A stretch of DNA of 64,000 nucleotides from Ophiostoma sp. CBS 140.51 (lineage: Eukaryota; Ascomycota; Sordariomycetes; Ophiostomatales; Ophiostomataceae): the NCBI GenBank assembly GCA_029298735.1, contig JANSLP010000032.1, forward strand, positions 141,643-205,642, given 5' to 3'. Under the pieces are notes generated by a model. The model had not been told where the DNA came from. It saw only the letters and a list, made by a program, of their open reading frames with translations, and ran no database searches. Positions 11,040 to 22,874 of this stretch are shown here, piece after piece. The translations under genes were made by a program, and so were the position numbers. How positions within the stretch are numbered: position 1 is the stretch's first letter; every line of letters starts with the position of its first letter.

Positions 11040-11684
11040 GTGAGTTGAGGTATTAGGTGTCGTGTGTCGTTGTATCGGCCCGATCCGAGCCTATCTCTAT
11101 CTGAATCATCTTGGATTTTGCAGTCATTTACTTTTTTCTTCATTGTATAAAAATAGCGCCTGATTTTAGTGCCATCTTTGCTGGGGCCCGATTTTGGTTA
11201 TTACAACGCAAACCCATTGAGTTTTTGCGGTATCTAACATATTAACACAGTGATCAGACCGATGCGAGATACCTGATTCATAGCAATTTGATTTTCCTAT
11301 TTTTTTTCTTAGAACACGAAATGTACAAATTGCGTATTATGGACGTTTCTAGGTGATTAAAATCTGTATTATGTGAAAAAGAACAAACAGAACCAGAATG
11401 AGAATGATGACGGCATGCGCTGCGAAAGGCTATGGGTGGCAAAAAATGCAGTACAATGTGAAAAATACAGACAAAAAAACTAAGGAGGTATAAAGACGGT
11501 AAAACAAGAACAGCAAAAAAATCTAAATGAACAGAAAAGAACCTAACCGAGCAACATCCGAGAAAACCTCCTACTCCCATGTTCGGGCATTTCTTCGAGC
11601 CAGCTCACCGCGACTCGGGCTCGTGTTTTGAGGCCGGGGTGGGTCTGTTTTGGTGATGGTGTCGGACATTATCGCGGGCTTTGT
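11040..11684. other. intergenic between convergent genes
   Basis: This holds the 3' flanks of the acyl-CoA synthetase (+) and the NIPA transporter (-). It is AT-rich, especially 11270-11540. I see no ORF or RNA gene. Confidence 0.5.
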
Positions 11685-14306
11685 CTAAAAGAAGCCATCG
11701 GGTCGCGTCTCGGCCTCTGACTCGGTCACTGCGGCCGAGGGCGGTGGCAAGTCGTCGCTGACCGTGTAGTCGTCCTGTGCCTGTGGGGCGGCTTCGGTAG
11801 GAAGACCTTCTTCAACATTTGCGACGCTCTTCCGTCGTGACCAAAAGAGCCCGCCCAGCGTTGTACTTAAACTGCGGGCACGTGCGCGTGATTCTGAGCC
11901 GCCTCCTTCTGTTTTGGAAGTCGACAATGGACCCCCAGATGTCTGGGCATCGCGTCGGTCGCCTCCATTGCCAGATGCGCTTCCCGAAGGACCGGCGACA
12001 GAGGTACCCGCCCGTGTTGATGTCGGGGCGTGAGACGTGGGTGGTATGCCGGGGCCAGTCACAAACGTTTCTAGAGAGCCACCGTGCTGGTGGTGCCGGT
12101 ATGGATGGTTTGGATAAATCGTGGCGGGATGTAATAGCCGCTCTGCATCATCAAGAACAAGCTCGTCCTGTGGCACGAACAAGCTCGAGCGCAGACTGGG
12201 CCGCACCCGCCGTGTGGACGGCCGTCGGGCTGCCTGGGGACTGCCTCCATCAAGGTGCTGAAGGATGGTATCGGCCACCACGGCGCTCATTGTCGACGAT
12301 AAGAGGGGTGATGGTGAGATCATGGGGCTTTGGTGGAAGTATTGTGAGGGTGTTTGGTGTGGCCGCAGCACAGCGGATGGTGTGACGGGCCGATCCGCCA
12401 GCGGCGGCGCAGGTGATGAAGAGTTCGGTCCGTTGTCCCCGGTGCCGATCGCATGTAGGACCGAATCTGCACTAAAGGGAGACGGGCCAAGGCTGGGGCG
12501 GAGAGCGCCTGCAGGTGTCGTGGGGGCGTCCAGCGGTGAGCCGCTGACCGGCGTGCTGAATGATGCACTGCGCCATGGGTTTTCAAGGAGAGGCTGGGTC
12601 GGTTCCTCGCCGCCGCTCTCCTCGTCATCTTTGTAAGTCAAATAGTCTCCTGCTGCTGTCCCGGCATCGTGTGATGGGTGTGGGACAGAGATTCTGGGGA
12701 CAGACGTGGCTGCAAGATTTGGAGTTACGACAGGCGTCCGTTGAGAGGGAACACCTGTCTCTGTGGCCAGCGAAAGTGGGCGGTTGGTGAGCGTGCCGAC
12801 AAAGTTGACACGGGATGCGCGCGACGAGCGCCGAGAGCCATGCCGTACGGTTGACCGGCCTGTAGGCGTCTGTGGTGTGCCGTCTTCTCCGTTGTTGGCC
12901 TGTTCTGCGAGGTTGATAGACTCTCCCGGCCCGTCGGTCACCGACATATCATCGTCGCCTTCCTCGTCGTCGTCGTCCGCTGGTGGACGGCCACTGGTAA
13001 TGATGAACACGCCAAAGAACGTCAGCAGACAGCCACCAACGAACTTGGCGGCTTGTTCGGCGGTGGTGCGCTCAAAGTCGCGGTACAGGACCGCGCTGCC
13101 GATGATCACGCAGAGCGTAAACATGACAAACTGGATCGGGATGACCTGTGTCGAGTCGAATCGCTGCAGGGCTTTGTTGACATAGCGGACTTGCATAACG
13201 GCCGTGCCAAGCAGGATGACCAGGAGGACGTAGGTCATAGGTGTGAGGAAAGCACCGAGCAGAGTCGAGGAGAGCATGGATGAGACGCCCTTGGTAGCCA
13301 AGACCGTGTAGCCACCAAAGAGACCGACCAGGCCCAGATCAATAAGGATGGTCCGGTTGCCGTACCGTGGGCTCGCCCACATCAGCAGCGCAATGAGTCC
13401 ACAGGTAACGCCCACGTAGATCTCAAAAGCTGTCGTCGTGATGGCGTCCCAGACGTCGTGCGGGTTAAGTTTGGTCTCTTCCTGCTTCGCGCTTAGGACG
13501 ACAGTCACAGCACCAGCAATGGCGATAACAACACCAAAGAAGTCGCGCTTCCGGAACGACTCCTTGAACAGGATCGGGGCAATGACGCAGTTGGAAATGA
13601 GCGCCACAACGCCCAGCGGGGACACAATCGAGGCTGGTGCAAAGCCGTAGGCCAAAAAGTTGCCCATCTCGCCAATAGTGATCAGCACTTGGCCCAGCCA
13701 CCAGTATGGCGACTGCAGGTACGAAGTTGACTTTGACGAGTCAGGGTCGGAGTCGGACGAGGGCGATTTGCGGCCCTCAGAGTCGTCGCGGCGGTAGTCG
13801 GCCGTCAAAGGATCGGATTCGTGGGCATGACGGCCGTCGTTATCGGCATCGCCCTCGTCATCAGCCTCGTGGCCGTCGATGCCGTCGTATCGGTTTTCGA
13901 TTCCACTTCCACTACTCTCCACGGCACCATATCCTCCACCGTTTCCATTTCCATTTCCATTTCCACTTCTGCTGCTGCCGCTACTTCTGCTTCCCTGCCG
14001 CTTGTTCTTACTCGAGCTCGCGTTGTTCTTTGCCGCTTCTCTCAATGCTTGTCGTGCTCGTTCGCGATTCCGCTGCTGCTCCTTATGAAGGCGGATATGA
14101 GCGTACCGCTGCACGTTGAGCGCCAGCGCAATCAGCACGTTGCCCACAATTGCCGTGACAATGCCAATCAGTGACGACCAGTTGTTGGCCAGCTCGCCGC
14201 CCGGCCCATCGCCAGACGTGCCATTGTTCCCAGCTGAAAAGGGCGGCCACGACGCGAGCAATGGCGGCGGCAGCAGTGACGGTGAGGGTGTTCGTATTAT
14301 GTACAT
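11685..14306 (-). CDS. NIPA-family magnesium transporter with long cytoplasmic tail
   Basis: A single open frame of 873 residues from the ATG at 14306. The frame continues upstream but without another ATG. After a first hydrophobic helix (about residues 43-65, in NNWSSLIGIVTAIVGN), an inserted low-complexity loop of over 100 residues rich in Asn, Gly, Ser and Asp precedes the remaining membrane core. That core begins at WWLGQVLITIGEMGNFLAYG and shows the DUF803/NIPA pattern (APASIVSPLGVVALISN, FKESFRKRDFFGV, YVNKALQRFDSTQVIPIQ), about nine helices in all. The C-terminal half (about 400 residues) is Ser/Pro/Thr-rich and probably cytosolic. NIPA proteins move Mg2+ across plasma or endosomal membranes in animals; the fungal substrate is inferred. 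No introns are seen. The loop and tail are much longer than in the human proteins. Confidence 0.9.
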   Translation of the reverse strand: MYIIRTPSPSLLPPPLLASWPPFSAGNNGTSGDGPGGELANNWSSLIGIVTAIVGNVLIALALNVQRYAHIRLHKEQQRNRERARQALREAAKNNASSSKNKRQGSRSSGSSRSGNGNGNGNGGGYGAVESSGSGIENRYDGIDGHEADDEGDADNDGRHAHESDPLTADYRRDDSEGRKSPSSDSDPDSSKSTSYLQSPYWWLGQVLITIGEMGNFLAYGFAPASIVSPLGVVALISNCVIAPILFKESFRKRDFFGVVIAIAGAVTVVLSAKQEETKLNPHDVWDAITTTAFEIYVGVTCGLIALLMWASPRYGNRTILIDLGLVGLFGGYTVLATKGVSSMLSSTLLGAFLTPMTYVLLVILLGTAVMQVRYVNKALQRFDSTQVIPIQFVMFTLCVIIGSAVLYRDFERTTAEQAAKFVGGCLLTFFGVFIITSGRPPADDDDEEGDDDMSVTDGPGESINLAEQANNGEDGTPQTPTGRSTVRHGSRRSSRASRVNFVGTLTNRPLSLATETGVPSQRTPVVTPNLAATSVPRISVPHPSHDAGTAAGDYLTYKDDEESGGEEPTQPLLENPWRSASFSTPVSGSPLDAPTTPAGALRPSLGPSPFSADSVLHAIGTGDNGPNSSSPAPPLADRPVTPSAVLRPHQTPSQYFHQSPMISPSPLLSSTMSAVVADTILQHLDGGSPQAARRPSTRRVRPSLRSSLFVPQDELVLDDAERLLHPATIYPNHPYRHHQHGGSLETFVTGPGIPPTSHAPTSTRAGTSVAGPSGSASGNGGDRRDAQTSGGPLSTSKTEGGGSESRARARSLSTTLGGLFWSRRKSVANVEEGLPTEAAPQAQDDYTVSDDLPPPSAAVTESEAETRPDGFF

Positions 14307-15463
14307 TTTGTCGTCGTTGTCTCTCGGTAAGGGTCTGCCGTTCGCAGTCGCGCGTTGCGAGCGGAGTCGCTGCGATATCAACGTCGCAGAGCGCGCAAGG
14401 CAAGATAGCCAAGCTCAGCGTTGGAGCGCCGCCGTAGAGGATGACTTTCGGCAGCTTTGGGATCGACTCGCGTGCATTTGTGTGAGGATATGAGGAGGTT
14501 GGATGGGTGTATCTGAGGGTGAAGGATTCGTGGAGGTCGCTTTGCAGCCCCGGTCGGGTCTATGTGGTCGAGGTATGATTGAAAATGGACTAGTGATGTC
14601 AGAAAAATGAAGCTTTTCGCGTGTCACTGTGATGCAGTCGGAACCAGCCGGCAAGGTGTTCAGCCAATGCGTAGAGCGTATCTGTTGCTCTTCCAAAGGC
14701 AGACGATCGTGAGCGAGATGCAAAAAATGGAATCCGGACAATAGTCGAAGGCCGAGAAAGGGAGTCGAAATGAGTGCTTCGGTCAGTGGATTTGCCAATT
14801 TGCTGCCTATTCCACTTCGAGACCGCTTTCCAGGCAGGTTTCGTCATGATAGGTGCTGAGAGCACCAAGAGACGAGGCGTGGCTAGCGCATTACATGCTC
14901 TCCTCGGGCACGTTTTAGGGGCAATCTAGGGGCTACTTAGGGCCCTTTGCTCTTTCCTGAATAAGCCGTTATGCGCGACGCGCCTGCCGTTCAAGCTGTT
15001 TGACTGTTGTTCGACGCAACACAGTGCTTGTGATTCCACAGATGGAAGTGGCCCCACTTTCCCTGGGGGCGCCTTTTCGAACCTTTGCACCAACTGCAAC
15101 AAGCCTTTCCTGCCCTTATCACCCTGGAATTTCCGTTCTAGCCGGGCTCCGCCCCCGCTTTTTGCGGCCTGAGAGATCCTGAGACCACTGTCGGCACAGT
15201 GTGGCGGCTTCCCTCGTCCCTTCCCTCTTTGGCGCAGGCTCTTGCCGCCTTCTTTTTCGAAAGTCTTTCGATGTTCCTCCGATCTGACAGCCTCGACGAC
15301 GAAGACGAGTAACACAGCCCAGCACCGAATTTCTTTCAACAAGAACGCTGCGATAACCAACCCCACAACGAGCGCAGCCATCTTCAACGAAACCGTCAAG
15401 CATTCGCCATTCACTAACATCACATACTGCATCGAAATCATTGTTGCACAGCCCACCGCCACC
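14307..15463. promoter_or_regulatory. divergent promoter between the NIPA transporter and the 532-residue conserved gene
   Basis: About 1.16 kb between the two ATGs. 15200-15463 is the leader of the + strand gene and ends in a strong initiation context (GCCACCATGG). No TATA box or repeat stands out. Confidence 0.45.
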
Positions 15464-17062
15464 ATGGGTGAAGACAACGACCCCCCCAAGAATCCCTTCA
15501 TCCGCTGGAAACAGCATGTCGACACCCACATCGGCACGACCCTCCATGGCCTGCTCGGCATCCCCACCATGGTCTCCAAGAACCTCAACATCCGCGGAGA
15601 ATTCGACAAGGGCCCCGACGCCAGCCCTACCGATGGGGCACAACCCTCGTCGTCGTCGGCATCGACATCGGCATCAAACGCCCCCGCCGCCACTTCATCA
15701 TCTACCTCTTCCCAGTCGACGTCAACACCACAAGCGACCAATGTCAACTACCACTCCACACTTCCGTCCAGCGCGTCTGACAACAACGACGACTCTCTCG
15801 ACGGCGTCGATGCCTCCCAGCTGCTCGAGTGGCACAAGTTCATCTACTACTCGCCGTACTCGCCGCTCAAACTCCAGCAGCAGCAGCAGCTCCACCTTCT
15901 CCCACCACTCGTCCCACAAGACGTCCCATTTGGAGCCGACCCGTTTGCATTCACCTATGCCGACGCCTTTGAGGATCTGCTCCGCACCAGCAGCGGGCGG
16001 CCACTTCTTGACCTGGCTGACCGCTCGTACCGCAACCTTCGGTATCAAATGCGCTACGGCAGTGCCATTGAGCCGCCGTACGTCTTCTTCCACCGAATGC
16101 ACAGCCAGCGCCTTCTCGATGCGTATTTCCCACGCTCAGCAGCCGTGGCCGGCAGCAGCAGCAGTGTAGAGGAGGCCAGAAATGCTGCCAGCACACCCAG
16201 CGACGATGTCGTGCGTGCCGTTGCCGCCTTGGCTGAACGAGACCGGGACCTGTGGAGGGAGCAAATGGAGGAAGAGGACGCCGACAAGAATCATGACCAC
16301 GACCATGAACATGACAGTGAGTCGAGCAAGTGGGATGAAGTGTCTGAACTGAGCAAGTCTGCCAGCCACAGTCCGTGGGAGCAGAGCCAGGAGACGACTA
16401 AAACTCCAGGGTCGCCTGACTCTGGCTACGGTGGCGGCCTGTTTGACGAGCTCGACCGGGTATTTCGTGTCCTGAACCGCATCATCCACGAGGAAACCGG
16501 TGGCTCTACTACCGATGGCGCCAAGAAGGACGACGTATCAAACAACGAGAAGAACGAGCCTAGCGCCGAGGACGAGCTCTACAACTCGGTGCGTTCGGCA
16601 TATGCCAACGCCGAGAAGTCACTCGGGGCTCTAATCAAGTCGTTCTCGGGCGGCTTTGACTCCGAGGACCGTTACTCGCGGTCATCCTCTTCTTCCTCGG
16701 CGTCCACAACGGAGACGTCTGTTGTTCGTAGTGGCGACCTGACCGGGGACAACGATGGACGCCAGGGTGAAACCATCCAGACAACCGAGGAGCATGTTGA
16801 CGCGTTTGGCAACCGCCACGTCAAGATTACGGTGCAACGTCTTGACGCTGACGGCAACGAGGTCTCGCGGGAGACACGTTACACGATCCGCTCACAGTCG
16901 CCAGAGGAAATTGCAGCCTTGAAAGACACGTACAACGACGATGACGAACACAACGACAACGACAATAGCGAGCAGCCCCGTGTCGTTGAGAAGAGCATGT
17001 CTACCTCAAAGCCAAACAACAGCAACGACGGCTCAAAGGCCTCCGGCTGGTTCTGGAAATGA
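15464..17062 (+). CDS. uncharacterised conserved protein, 532 residues
   Basis: The ATG at 15464 sits in an almost ideal context (GCCACCATGG). An open frame extends upstream to 15242, but only through leader-like sequence. The N-terminus (NPFIRWKQHVDTHIGTTLHG) is compact and looks conserved. A Ser-rich linker follows. A central block (about residues 120-240, with a FIYYSPYSPLKL segment and several Tyr/Phe/Arg-rich stretches) is the most ordered region. The rest is acidic and low complexity, interrupted by a short beta-like patch (HVKITVQRLDADGNEVSRET), ending in SGWFWK. There is no signal peptide or transmembrane helix. I do not recognise the family. It is transcribed away from the NIPA gene. 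Confidence 0.8.
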   Translation: MGEDNDPPKNPFIRWKQHVDTHIGTTLHGLLGIPTMVSKNLNIRGEFDKGPDASPTDGAQPSSSSASTSASNAPAATSSSTSSQSTSTPQATNVNYHSTLPSSASDNNDDSLDGVDASQLLEWHKFIYYSPYSPLKLQQQQQLHLLPPLVPQDVPFGADPFAFTYADAFEDLLRTSSGRPLLDLADRSYRNLRYQMRYGSAIEPPYVFFHRMHSQRLLDAYFPRSAAVAGSSSSVEEARNAASTPSDDVVRAVAALAERDRDLWREQMEEEDADKNHDHDHEHDSESSKWDEVSELSKSASHSPWEQSQETTKTPGSPDSGYGGGLFDELDRVFRVLNRIIHEETGGSTTDGAKKDDVSNNEKNEPSAEDELYNSVRSAYANAEKSLGALIKSFSGGFDSEDRYSRSSSSSSASTTETSVVRSGDLTGDNDGRQGETIQTTEEHVDAFGNRHVKITVQRLDADGNEVSRETRYTIRSQSPEEIAALKDTYNDDDEHNDNDNSEQPRVVEKSMSTSKPNNSNDGSKASGWFWK

Positions 17063-17980
17063 TTTGGTACAAAAAGACCGCAACAAGAGGAACAACCTAG
17101 GAACGGGCTGTGTCCTCTCTTTTACTCCGCTCATGACAACCTCGAGGAAGTAATAGAATGCATGTCAAAGGATACCCCCGAGGATGTCACTTTGATTTAT
17201 ATAGTTTATGGCTTTGTAGTTTTTTTTGGGGGTTCAGGATCTTGCATTAGTGGTAATCGGGTTTACGATGTTTTTGGGTATCACTGTTTTTATCATTGTT
17301 TTTTTATCTTTGTACAAAGCACTCGCACCGCATTCGCTCTCACGCCTCACTTGAATTATATTTGCTTCGTATCAAAAGGATGCATGTCACCAAAATTGAC
17401 CATAATTTATTTGTAAATCACACAAAAAAAAAACAGAGAACGCCACCCGGTCCATGTGGAAGCAAAGCAAAACTTCGTCATTATGTGGTAACGTAGGAGA
17501 TTGGGAAGTGATATGGTCTTTAACAATGCGTTTGTCTCATAAGTTGCCTTTTCGGTTTCTCCTCCATGCTTTTAAAGTTATTAAAAATGTTTTCGATTTC
17601 TTTTTGTTTTTGTACGGGTTTTTCTGCGAGAGATGTAGTATATGGAAAGAGAAAGATGAAAAGGGGTCAAAAAGAATATACATGAAGTGAGAAGATGTGG
17701 TTTGAGATAAGAAGAGATGACTTGGTGGTGGCCATCATTTTTTAGAGTGTGCTCAAATATTCAAAGACAAAAAAGCAAGGTATGGAAAGTGGTATTGCGC
17801 CTAGGGGTGTGTATAGAAAAAAAGAAGTCAAGATGTAGGAGATAGTGAAAGGCGTGGAAAGAAACCGTTGTCTAGAAAAAGTGAAATGAAGAAACACAAA
17901 AATAAGTCACGACAAGTCGAGCTAGAAATTTTTTGAAGTGAAGAAAAACAAACAAAACAAAACAAAACAAAAAACTCCTC
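17063..17980. other. intergenic between convergent genes, AT-rich 3' flanks
   Basis: This holds the 3' UTRs of the 532-residue gene (+) and LOS1 (-). Long T and A stretches are present, including an A-rich run near 17940-17972. No coding signal is seen. Confidence 0.5.
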
Positions 17981-20900
17981 TTAGTCGTTCTTCCGAAGGT
18001 TCTGCAGGTACAGGGCGAACGTCCGCCGGTCCGTGGCAGTTGTGAGGTTCTGCACAAACTCAGCACCACCACCAAGCTGCGGCAGCAGAGTGGACTGCAG
18101 GTGCTGGATGAAGACATCGCCAGTCTTGACGTAGATTGTCTGTTCCAAGCCGGCAATCTCGTTGAGCACCTGTCTTGACTGGGCGTCCTTGCCGGGGCGG
18201 AATTGAGGGTCCCGGAGCACGTCCCAGCACGTAGAGTGGAAGCGGTCGATAACGAAGCTGTCAAAGCCCGGGATGCTTGGCGCAGGAGGGCCACCCAGTG
18301 CAGGAGACTGCTCGCCGTTGTTATTGCTGTTGTTGCTGTTGTTGTTGTTGTTGTTGTTGGCGGAGTTGTTGGAAGTGGATGTGGCGGATTTGCTGCTGGG
18401 GTTGTTGTTTGCGTTGTTGGTTGAGCCAGGTGGTGCCTGGATAACAGCGACGTCCGGACCACCCCAGACGGAAGTCATACGTGCCAGAACACTAAAGGCC
18501 AGTCTGCTCCCGATCAGGTTGCTGTGGCCAATGAGCTTGGCAAGAGCCGTCACAGACGAAATCATGGTCTCGAAGAAGCCCTGGTTGGCCTCGCTGATCA
18601 GGACACCCTCCAGCTGGTTGGTCAGGATAATCTGCAGGAACGTCAGGTACTCGCGGCGCAGCTCAGCCAGCTGGATCTCGTCGTCAGTGCCCGAGATGGG
18701 TTCGGAAAGGCCACCCAGGACACGCTGCAGCAGGGGTGTGAGTAGCATGTTGAGGACATTGTAGATCTGTCCCTTGAAATTGTAGACAACCTGCTCCAGG
18801 AGGCGCAGGAAGAAGGCCATCTCGTCTTTGGAGGAGGTCTGCGACAGGAGACCCTCAATCCACTGTGGCAGTTGGGGCAGGACGGCGACACCCATGACAC
18901 CCAGGAGACGTGAGAACGCAGAGCGGCAGGCGGCACGAATCTCCGAATTGGAGTTGAGCTCACCAAGGGCAATCAAGATGGCCTCAGCAGCTCTTGAGAA
19001 CTCGCGCGAGATGGCCTCGTCCGGAGGGGGCTTGTTGTTGTTGCTGCTGCTGCTGCCGGCACCAGGGCTGACTTGGTAGTCCGAAAAACCGTATGCCAGA
19101 GTACCGAGAGCCATGATGATGTGGTGGATCTGCAGGATGGCTTGCGTGTCGCCCGACTTGGCGCGCGGCAGGTTCCGCTCCATGTCCGAAAATAGCGGAT
19201 CCATTACCGAGCGTGCGTACAGAGCCTGCTTTTCGACAGGGGTGGCGTTCGTTGACGAAACACAGCCAATGGCTTCAAACAGATAGAGCTGGCCGTTGAA
19301 CAGGGCGTCGGCAGAATGGTCGGACTCATCAGAGGACATGTCATCGTCGGCTTCGTCGTTGGGGACCTCGGCGCGGATGGGGAGCAGGTCGCTAATGGAC
19401 TGGATGATCGTTTCGGCCACATTGCCGACCTGCGACCGCAGCTGCTTCACGACGCGATGAAAGAGGTACCATGAGCGAATGCGAATGCGCGGATGCTCAT
19501 GGTGTGTGAGGCGGACAAAGTTCTCGAGGGCACGGGGGATGTACTCGTGGTGGCTCTCGAAGAAGGAGCAGTAACGGTTGCAGATTTCCATGTACTGCAG
19601 GAGAACAGCAGGGTGCTGGAAGTCGGCGATGCCAGACTCCATCATCTTGCGCATCAGGGCCACCATGCGTTCTGACGCGGCAGCGGACGGCTTGCTCTTG
19701 GCAGTGAGGCCCTGGTTCGGCAGTGTCAGCTCGCCAAAGAGGTCCAGCTCGTGCAGAGCCAGGTCGAGGTCACGCCAGTCCATGTTGGAACCCTGCTGGT
19801 CGAGCGTCTGGAAGGCGTTGGCAATCAGGTTGCTGAGAACATCGACGTAGAGGTCCTGGTCGACGGCGGCAACGCTCTTTTGTAGGTTCTGCAGCCACTT
19901 GCGCAGCTCCTGGAACTCAACCTCGTCTGTCTGCTCGTCCTTGTTGCCCCAGTTGCTGGTCTCGTCGTACCGCATTTTGCCGACAACGGCGTTGAGGATC
20001 GGGGCCAGCATGTCCCGGTAGGCCGGGGGCAGGTTGGGCACTTTGCGCAAAAACGTCAGGAGATCGGTCAGGGCGGGAATCACGGTCGAGCAGACCTCGT
20101 CGTATTCGTCGGAGAAGAAGCGGAGGAGCAGGGGGAGGAACTCGTGCAGCAGGGGCTCGGCGCGAGCGCGGGCGTCCGACTCAACGCTAGAATCGTCGAG
20201 CACGCGGACAATGTCGCTGACAACGGTGTTGACCAGCTTCGCAACAGCCTCGGCCAGATCGGTGTCGTACTTGGGTGTCTTCTGGTAGTCGTTGAGCGGG
20301 GGGCTGGCGACAAGCTGGGAGACGACGTCGCGCAGGTTGAGGAAGGAAATCATCTCGATCTTGTCGCTGGGCTTCATCTTCTTGGCAACGACCTCCGTCA
20401 CGGTGTCGATAGCAGCGTCACGGACTTTATCCTCACCGCTGTTGGGGTTCGACCGGCCAATGAGTGGGAACAGGAGGCTGAGCATCTCCTGGTTGATAAC
20501 GAGCGAGATGTCGATCCAGCTCACCCACTTGCCCATAATCTTCAGCGTCATCTCGAGGATGTGGTCGTTCCGGTTGCCGTACTGCATAAGCAGCTCCTGC
20601 CATGACCGGGCAATCTTGTGCATGTCGCGGTCACGGACGAGGTCCTTGAGGTTGTTGTTCCGCTTCACGTCGGCGGACTGGCGTGCCAACATGACATCGG
20701 CAATCTCGTCGTGGACCGAGCCCAGCATACGAAGGTACAAGATGACGCCGGCAATGTTGTCCCGCTGTCCGCCGCCATTGGGCGAGGTCGTAAGAGCCAA
20801 AAAGTCGTCGATGAACGTCTCCCAGCCCTCCTGGTACGAGTAGACAAACAGGTAGGTGAGCGTCTGGGTGAGCTTGTTCTGCAGGGCCGGTGGGTCGACC

Positions 20901-21332
20901 TGCGGGTCGGGGTCGCCGCTGCCATATGTCCGCTGGATGTACTCGAGCAGGGTGTTTTTGAGAAACGAGAGGCTGTTGCCGTCCAGGGCCTGGGTCTGCA
21001 CGGCGTTGTTGACGATCTCCAGGGACACGAGACGCACGACTTCGGATGTTCGTGGTGAGCGAGTGAAGAGGGCCGCACACATCTGCCAAGCTTGCGGGTC
21101 AGAGCGCAATTGGTGGAGGTAGTCAAAGGCCTGGCCCTTGAGCGCGGCGTCCGAGGTTGGGCTCCAGGCGATCTCAATGGCCTTTTCAATCTGCAGAGGT
21201 GGGGGGAACAGACAGGGTCAGCATAAGGTATCAAGGTAGCAAGGCAAAAATGCAACACCACAGCACCATAAGACCACAAAGTCGACCACGACGAACGGCT
21301 ACCTACCTGTTGGCTGACCTGGCTGTCCATTT
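17981..21332 (-). CDS. LOS1: tRNA exportin (exportin-T, Los1/Xpot)
   Basis: Two exons, 21309-21332 (8 codons, MDSQVSQQ) and 17981-21190, 1077 residues. The intron has GTAGGT at 21308 and a CTCTGCAG acceptor ending at 21191. The exon junction gives IEKAIEIAWSP, the start of the exportin-T HEAT-repeat superhelix. Exportin-T landmarks include LVSLEIVNNAVQT, LTYLFVYSYQEGWE and MGKWVSWIDISLVI. The length matches yeast Los1 (about 1100). The protein should bind mature tRNA together with Ran-GTP and carry it out through nuclear pores. An insertion of Asn and Ser near residues 925-975 (encoded around 18300-18430) is not part of the fold and is probably a flexible loop. The first methionine inside exon 2 would remove the N-terminal helix, so I prefer the spliced start. 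Confidence 0.93.
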
Positions 21333-22874
21333 TGGCTACCAAAGTCGAGATATATGACTGATATATACAAAGAAGAGGGGCGAGAGAGAAAGGGTAGCGG
21401 AGGGCCGTTCAAGGCGAGAAACGGCCTGGAGGCCGTCGAGCGTCGAGACGGAACCGAGGATGGGATGAGTTCGGAGGTTCGGCAGCGATGGGAGAAGAAA
21501 GGATCGAAGAGCAGGATGCCGTGGAGGGGTTCAGCTTACGTGTCTGGGTTCGTCGGGCGTGGTGACGATCTCGAGACGAAGCTGAGGGGAGAAAGAGAGA
21601 AGAGAAAAAGAAAGCGGGCTCGCTATGGACGACGCATGCCTAGTACAGAGAGATTGTTGGGTTGTTGCGGAGACTGGGAGGGGCGGAAGAGTGGTCCACA
21701 GGGGGGGTCACCGAGATGTCGTTGGCTTCAGTTGCTGCAGAATGCTGGATAAAATGGAAGAGTCGATGAGTGGCTCGGTCTGGCGATGTTCGGCTCGCTG
21801 GGATGTCGTGCACGGAAATGAATCTCGAAGATGCAAGAAAGGAAAAAAGAGGCGAAGTCGAGGACAGGAAAAAAAAGAAAACAAAATGGATGGCAACGGG
21901 ATATGCAGGCAGCGTAGCAAAGAGGATACAAGCGTGAGGCAGACGATGCTTGGGCCGTAGAGATTGGAGACGTTGCTTTGGCCAGAGAGGGAAGAGGTTT
22001 GCTTGTGGCAGCTGGGGGTGACAGGCCGGGTGTGTTGTGTGTTGGTGGCGGGCGGCGGTGACAACTCGTTTTTTGCTGTTTTTGCTGTTCTCGTCCGTTT
22101 GGGGATTTATTATTTTAATAATGTGCCTTTATTTTTTCGCCTTTAATTTTCACATAATATTTTTCGGCTCCCCTCCTTCCCTCTGAGGGCGGTCTGCTAG
22201 GTGTGCTTGGCCTGTTTGGTGGGGTAGTGAAGAAGGCAATAAATGGACAAGACAGGCAGGAGGCCTGGCCACACTACCGTTTGTTCGCGTTCCCAGCGGC
22301 AACAGCGCCCGCCCCGCACTGGCAGAAAGCTGTTGTTGGGTTAGGAGTGCAGCCTGACGTAGGCGGCAGGTGCCCATTTGCGCATCCAGGCGCAGAAGCC
22401 TCACGTGCCCCAGCCAAATGGGCATCCACGCAAAGTTCCACTCATAATCAATTCAAATCAGGCTGCCAGTTGCCTCTTTTACTTTTATCAATAGTCAATT
22501 ATCAGACGAGAAGATATTTCTCTCTTTTTTTTTTCGTTTAAAGTATTTCTTCAAGAATATGTAGAATGAATCTTCCTAGGAGAGTCCTTGCTGAAACGAG
22601 TGCGGGCACCAGCCATGCCGATACTTTTTTTCCTTCTTTCAAAGCATAATAATAATATATAAAAGACCAAACGCCCAAGCCGCCAATATTCACAAAACGC
22701 GGCCTAACTGGAAATAATAAGAATATAGCAGAAACACAAAACCAAAGAGCAAGGGCAAGAAACAGAGTGACCGACAAGATAGTCAGAAGTGTGGGTAGGG
22801 GTCGCAACGGCAATAGTGTGGCAAAGACAGGAGGCAAGGCAATATGCCACCTACGATGCCCCATAGACATGCAC
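21333..22874. other. intergenic, 1.5 kb: LOS1 promoter and POB3 3' flank
   Basis: 21340-21900 is purine-rich on the + strand, hence CT-rich on the LOS1 coding strand, as expected for its leader. 22080-22160 and 22480-22760 are AT-rich. A 10-bp inverted repeat at 22371-22424 is listed separately. No gene is seen. Confidence 0.5.
22371..22424. repeat. perfect 10-bp inverted repeat with 34-nt loop
   Basis: TGCCCATTTG (22371-22380) and CAAATGGGCA (22415-22424) are exact reverse complements. It lies about 450 bp beyond the POB3 stop codon and about 1.05 kb upstream of the LOS1 start. Function is unknown. Confidence 0.55.

Noticed and set aside
14307..14381. Longer start for the NIPA gene at 14381
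   Set aside because: The codon there is TTG; the first ATG in frame is at 14306.
15242..15463. Upstream extension of the 532-residue gene
   Set aside because: Leader-like sequence; ATG at 15464 has a near-ideal context.
14926..15747. 273-codon - strand frame overlapping the start of the 532-residue gene
   Set aside because: Overlaps a well-supported sense gene; composition mirrors its Ser/Thr codons.
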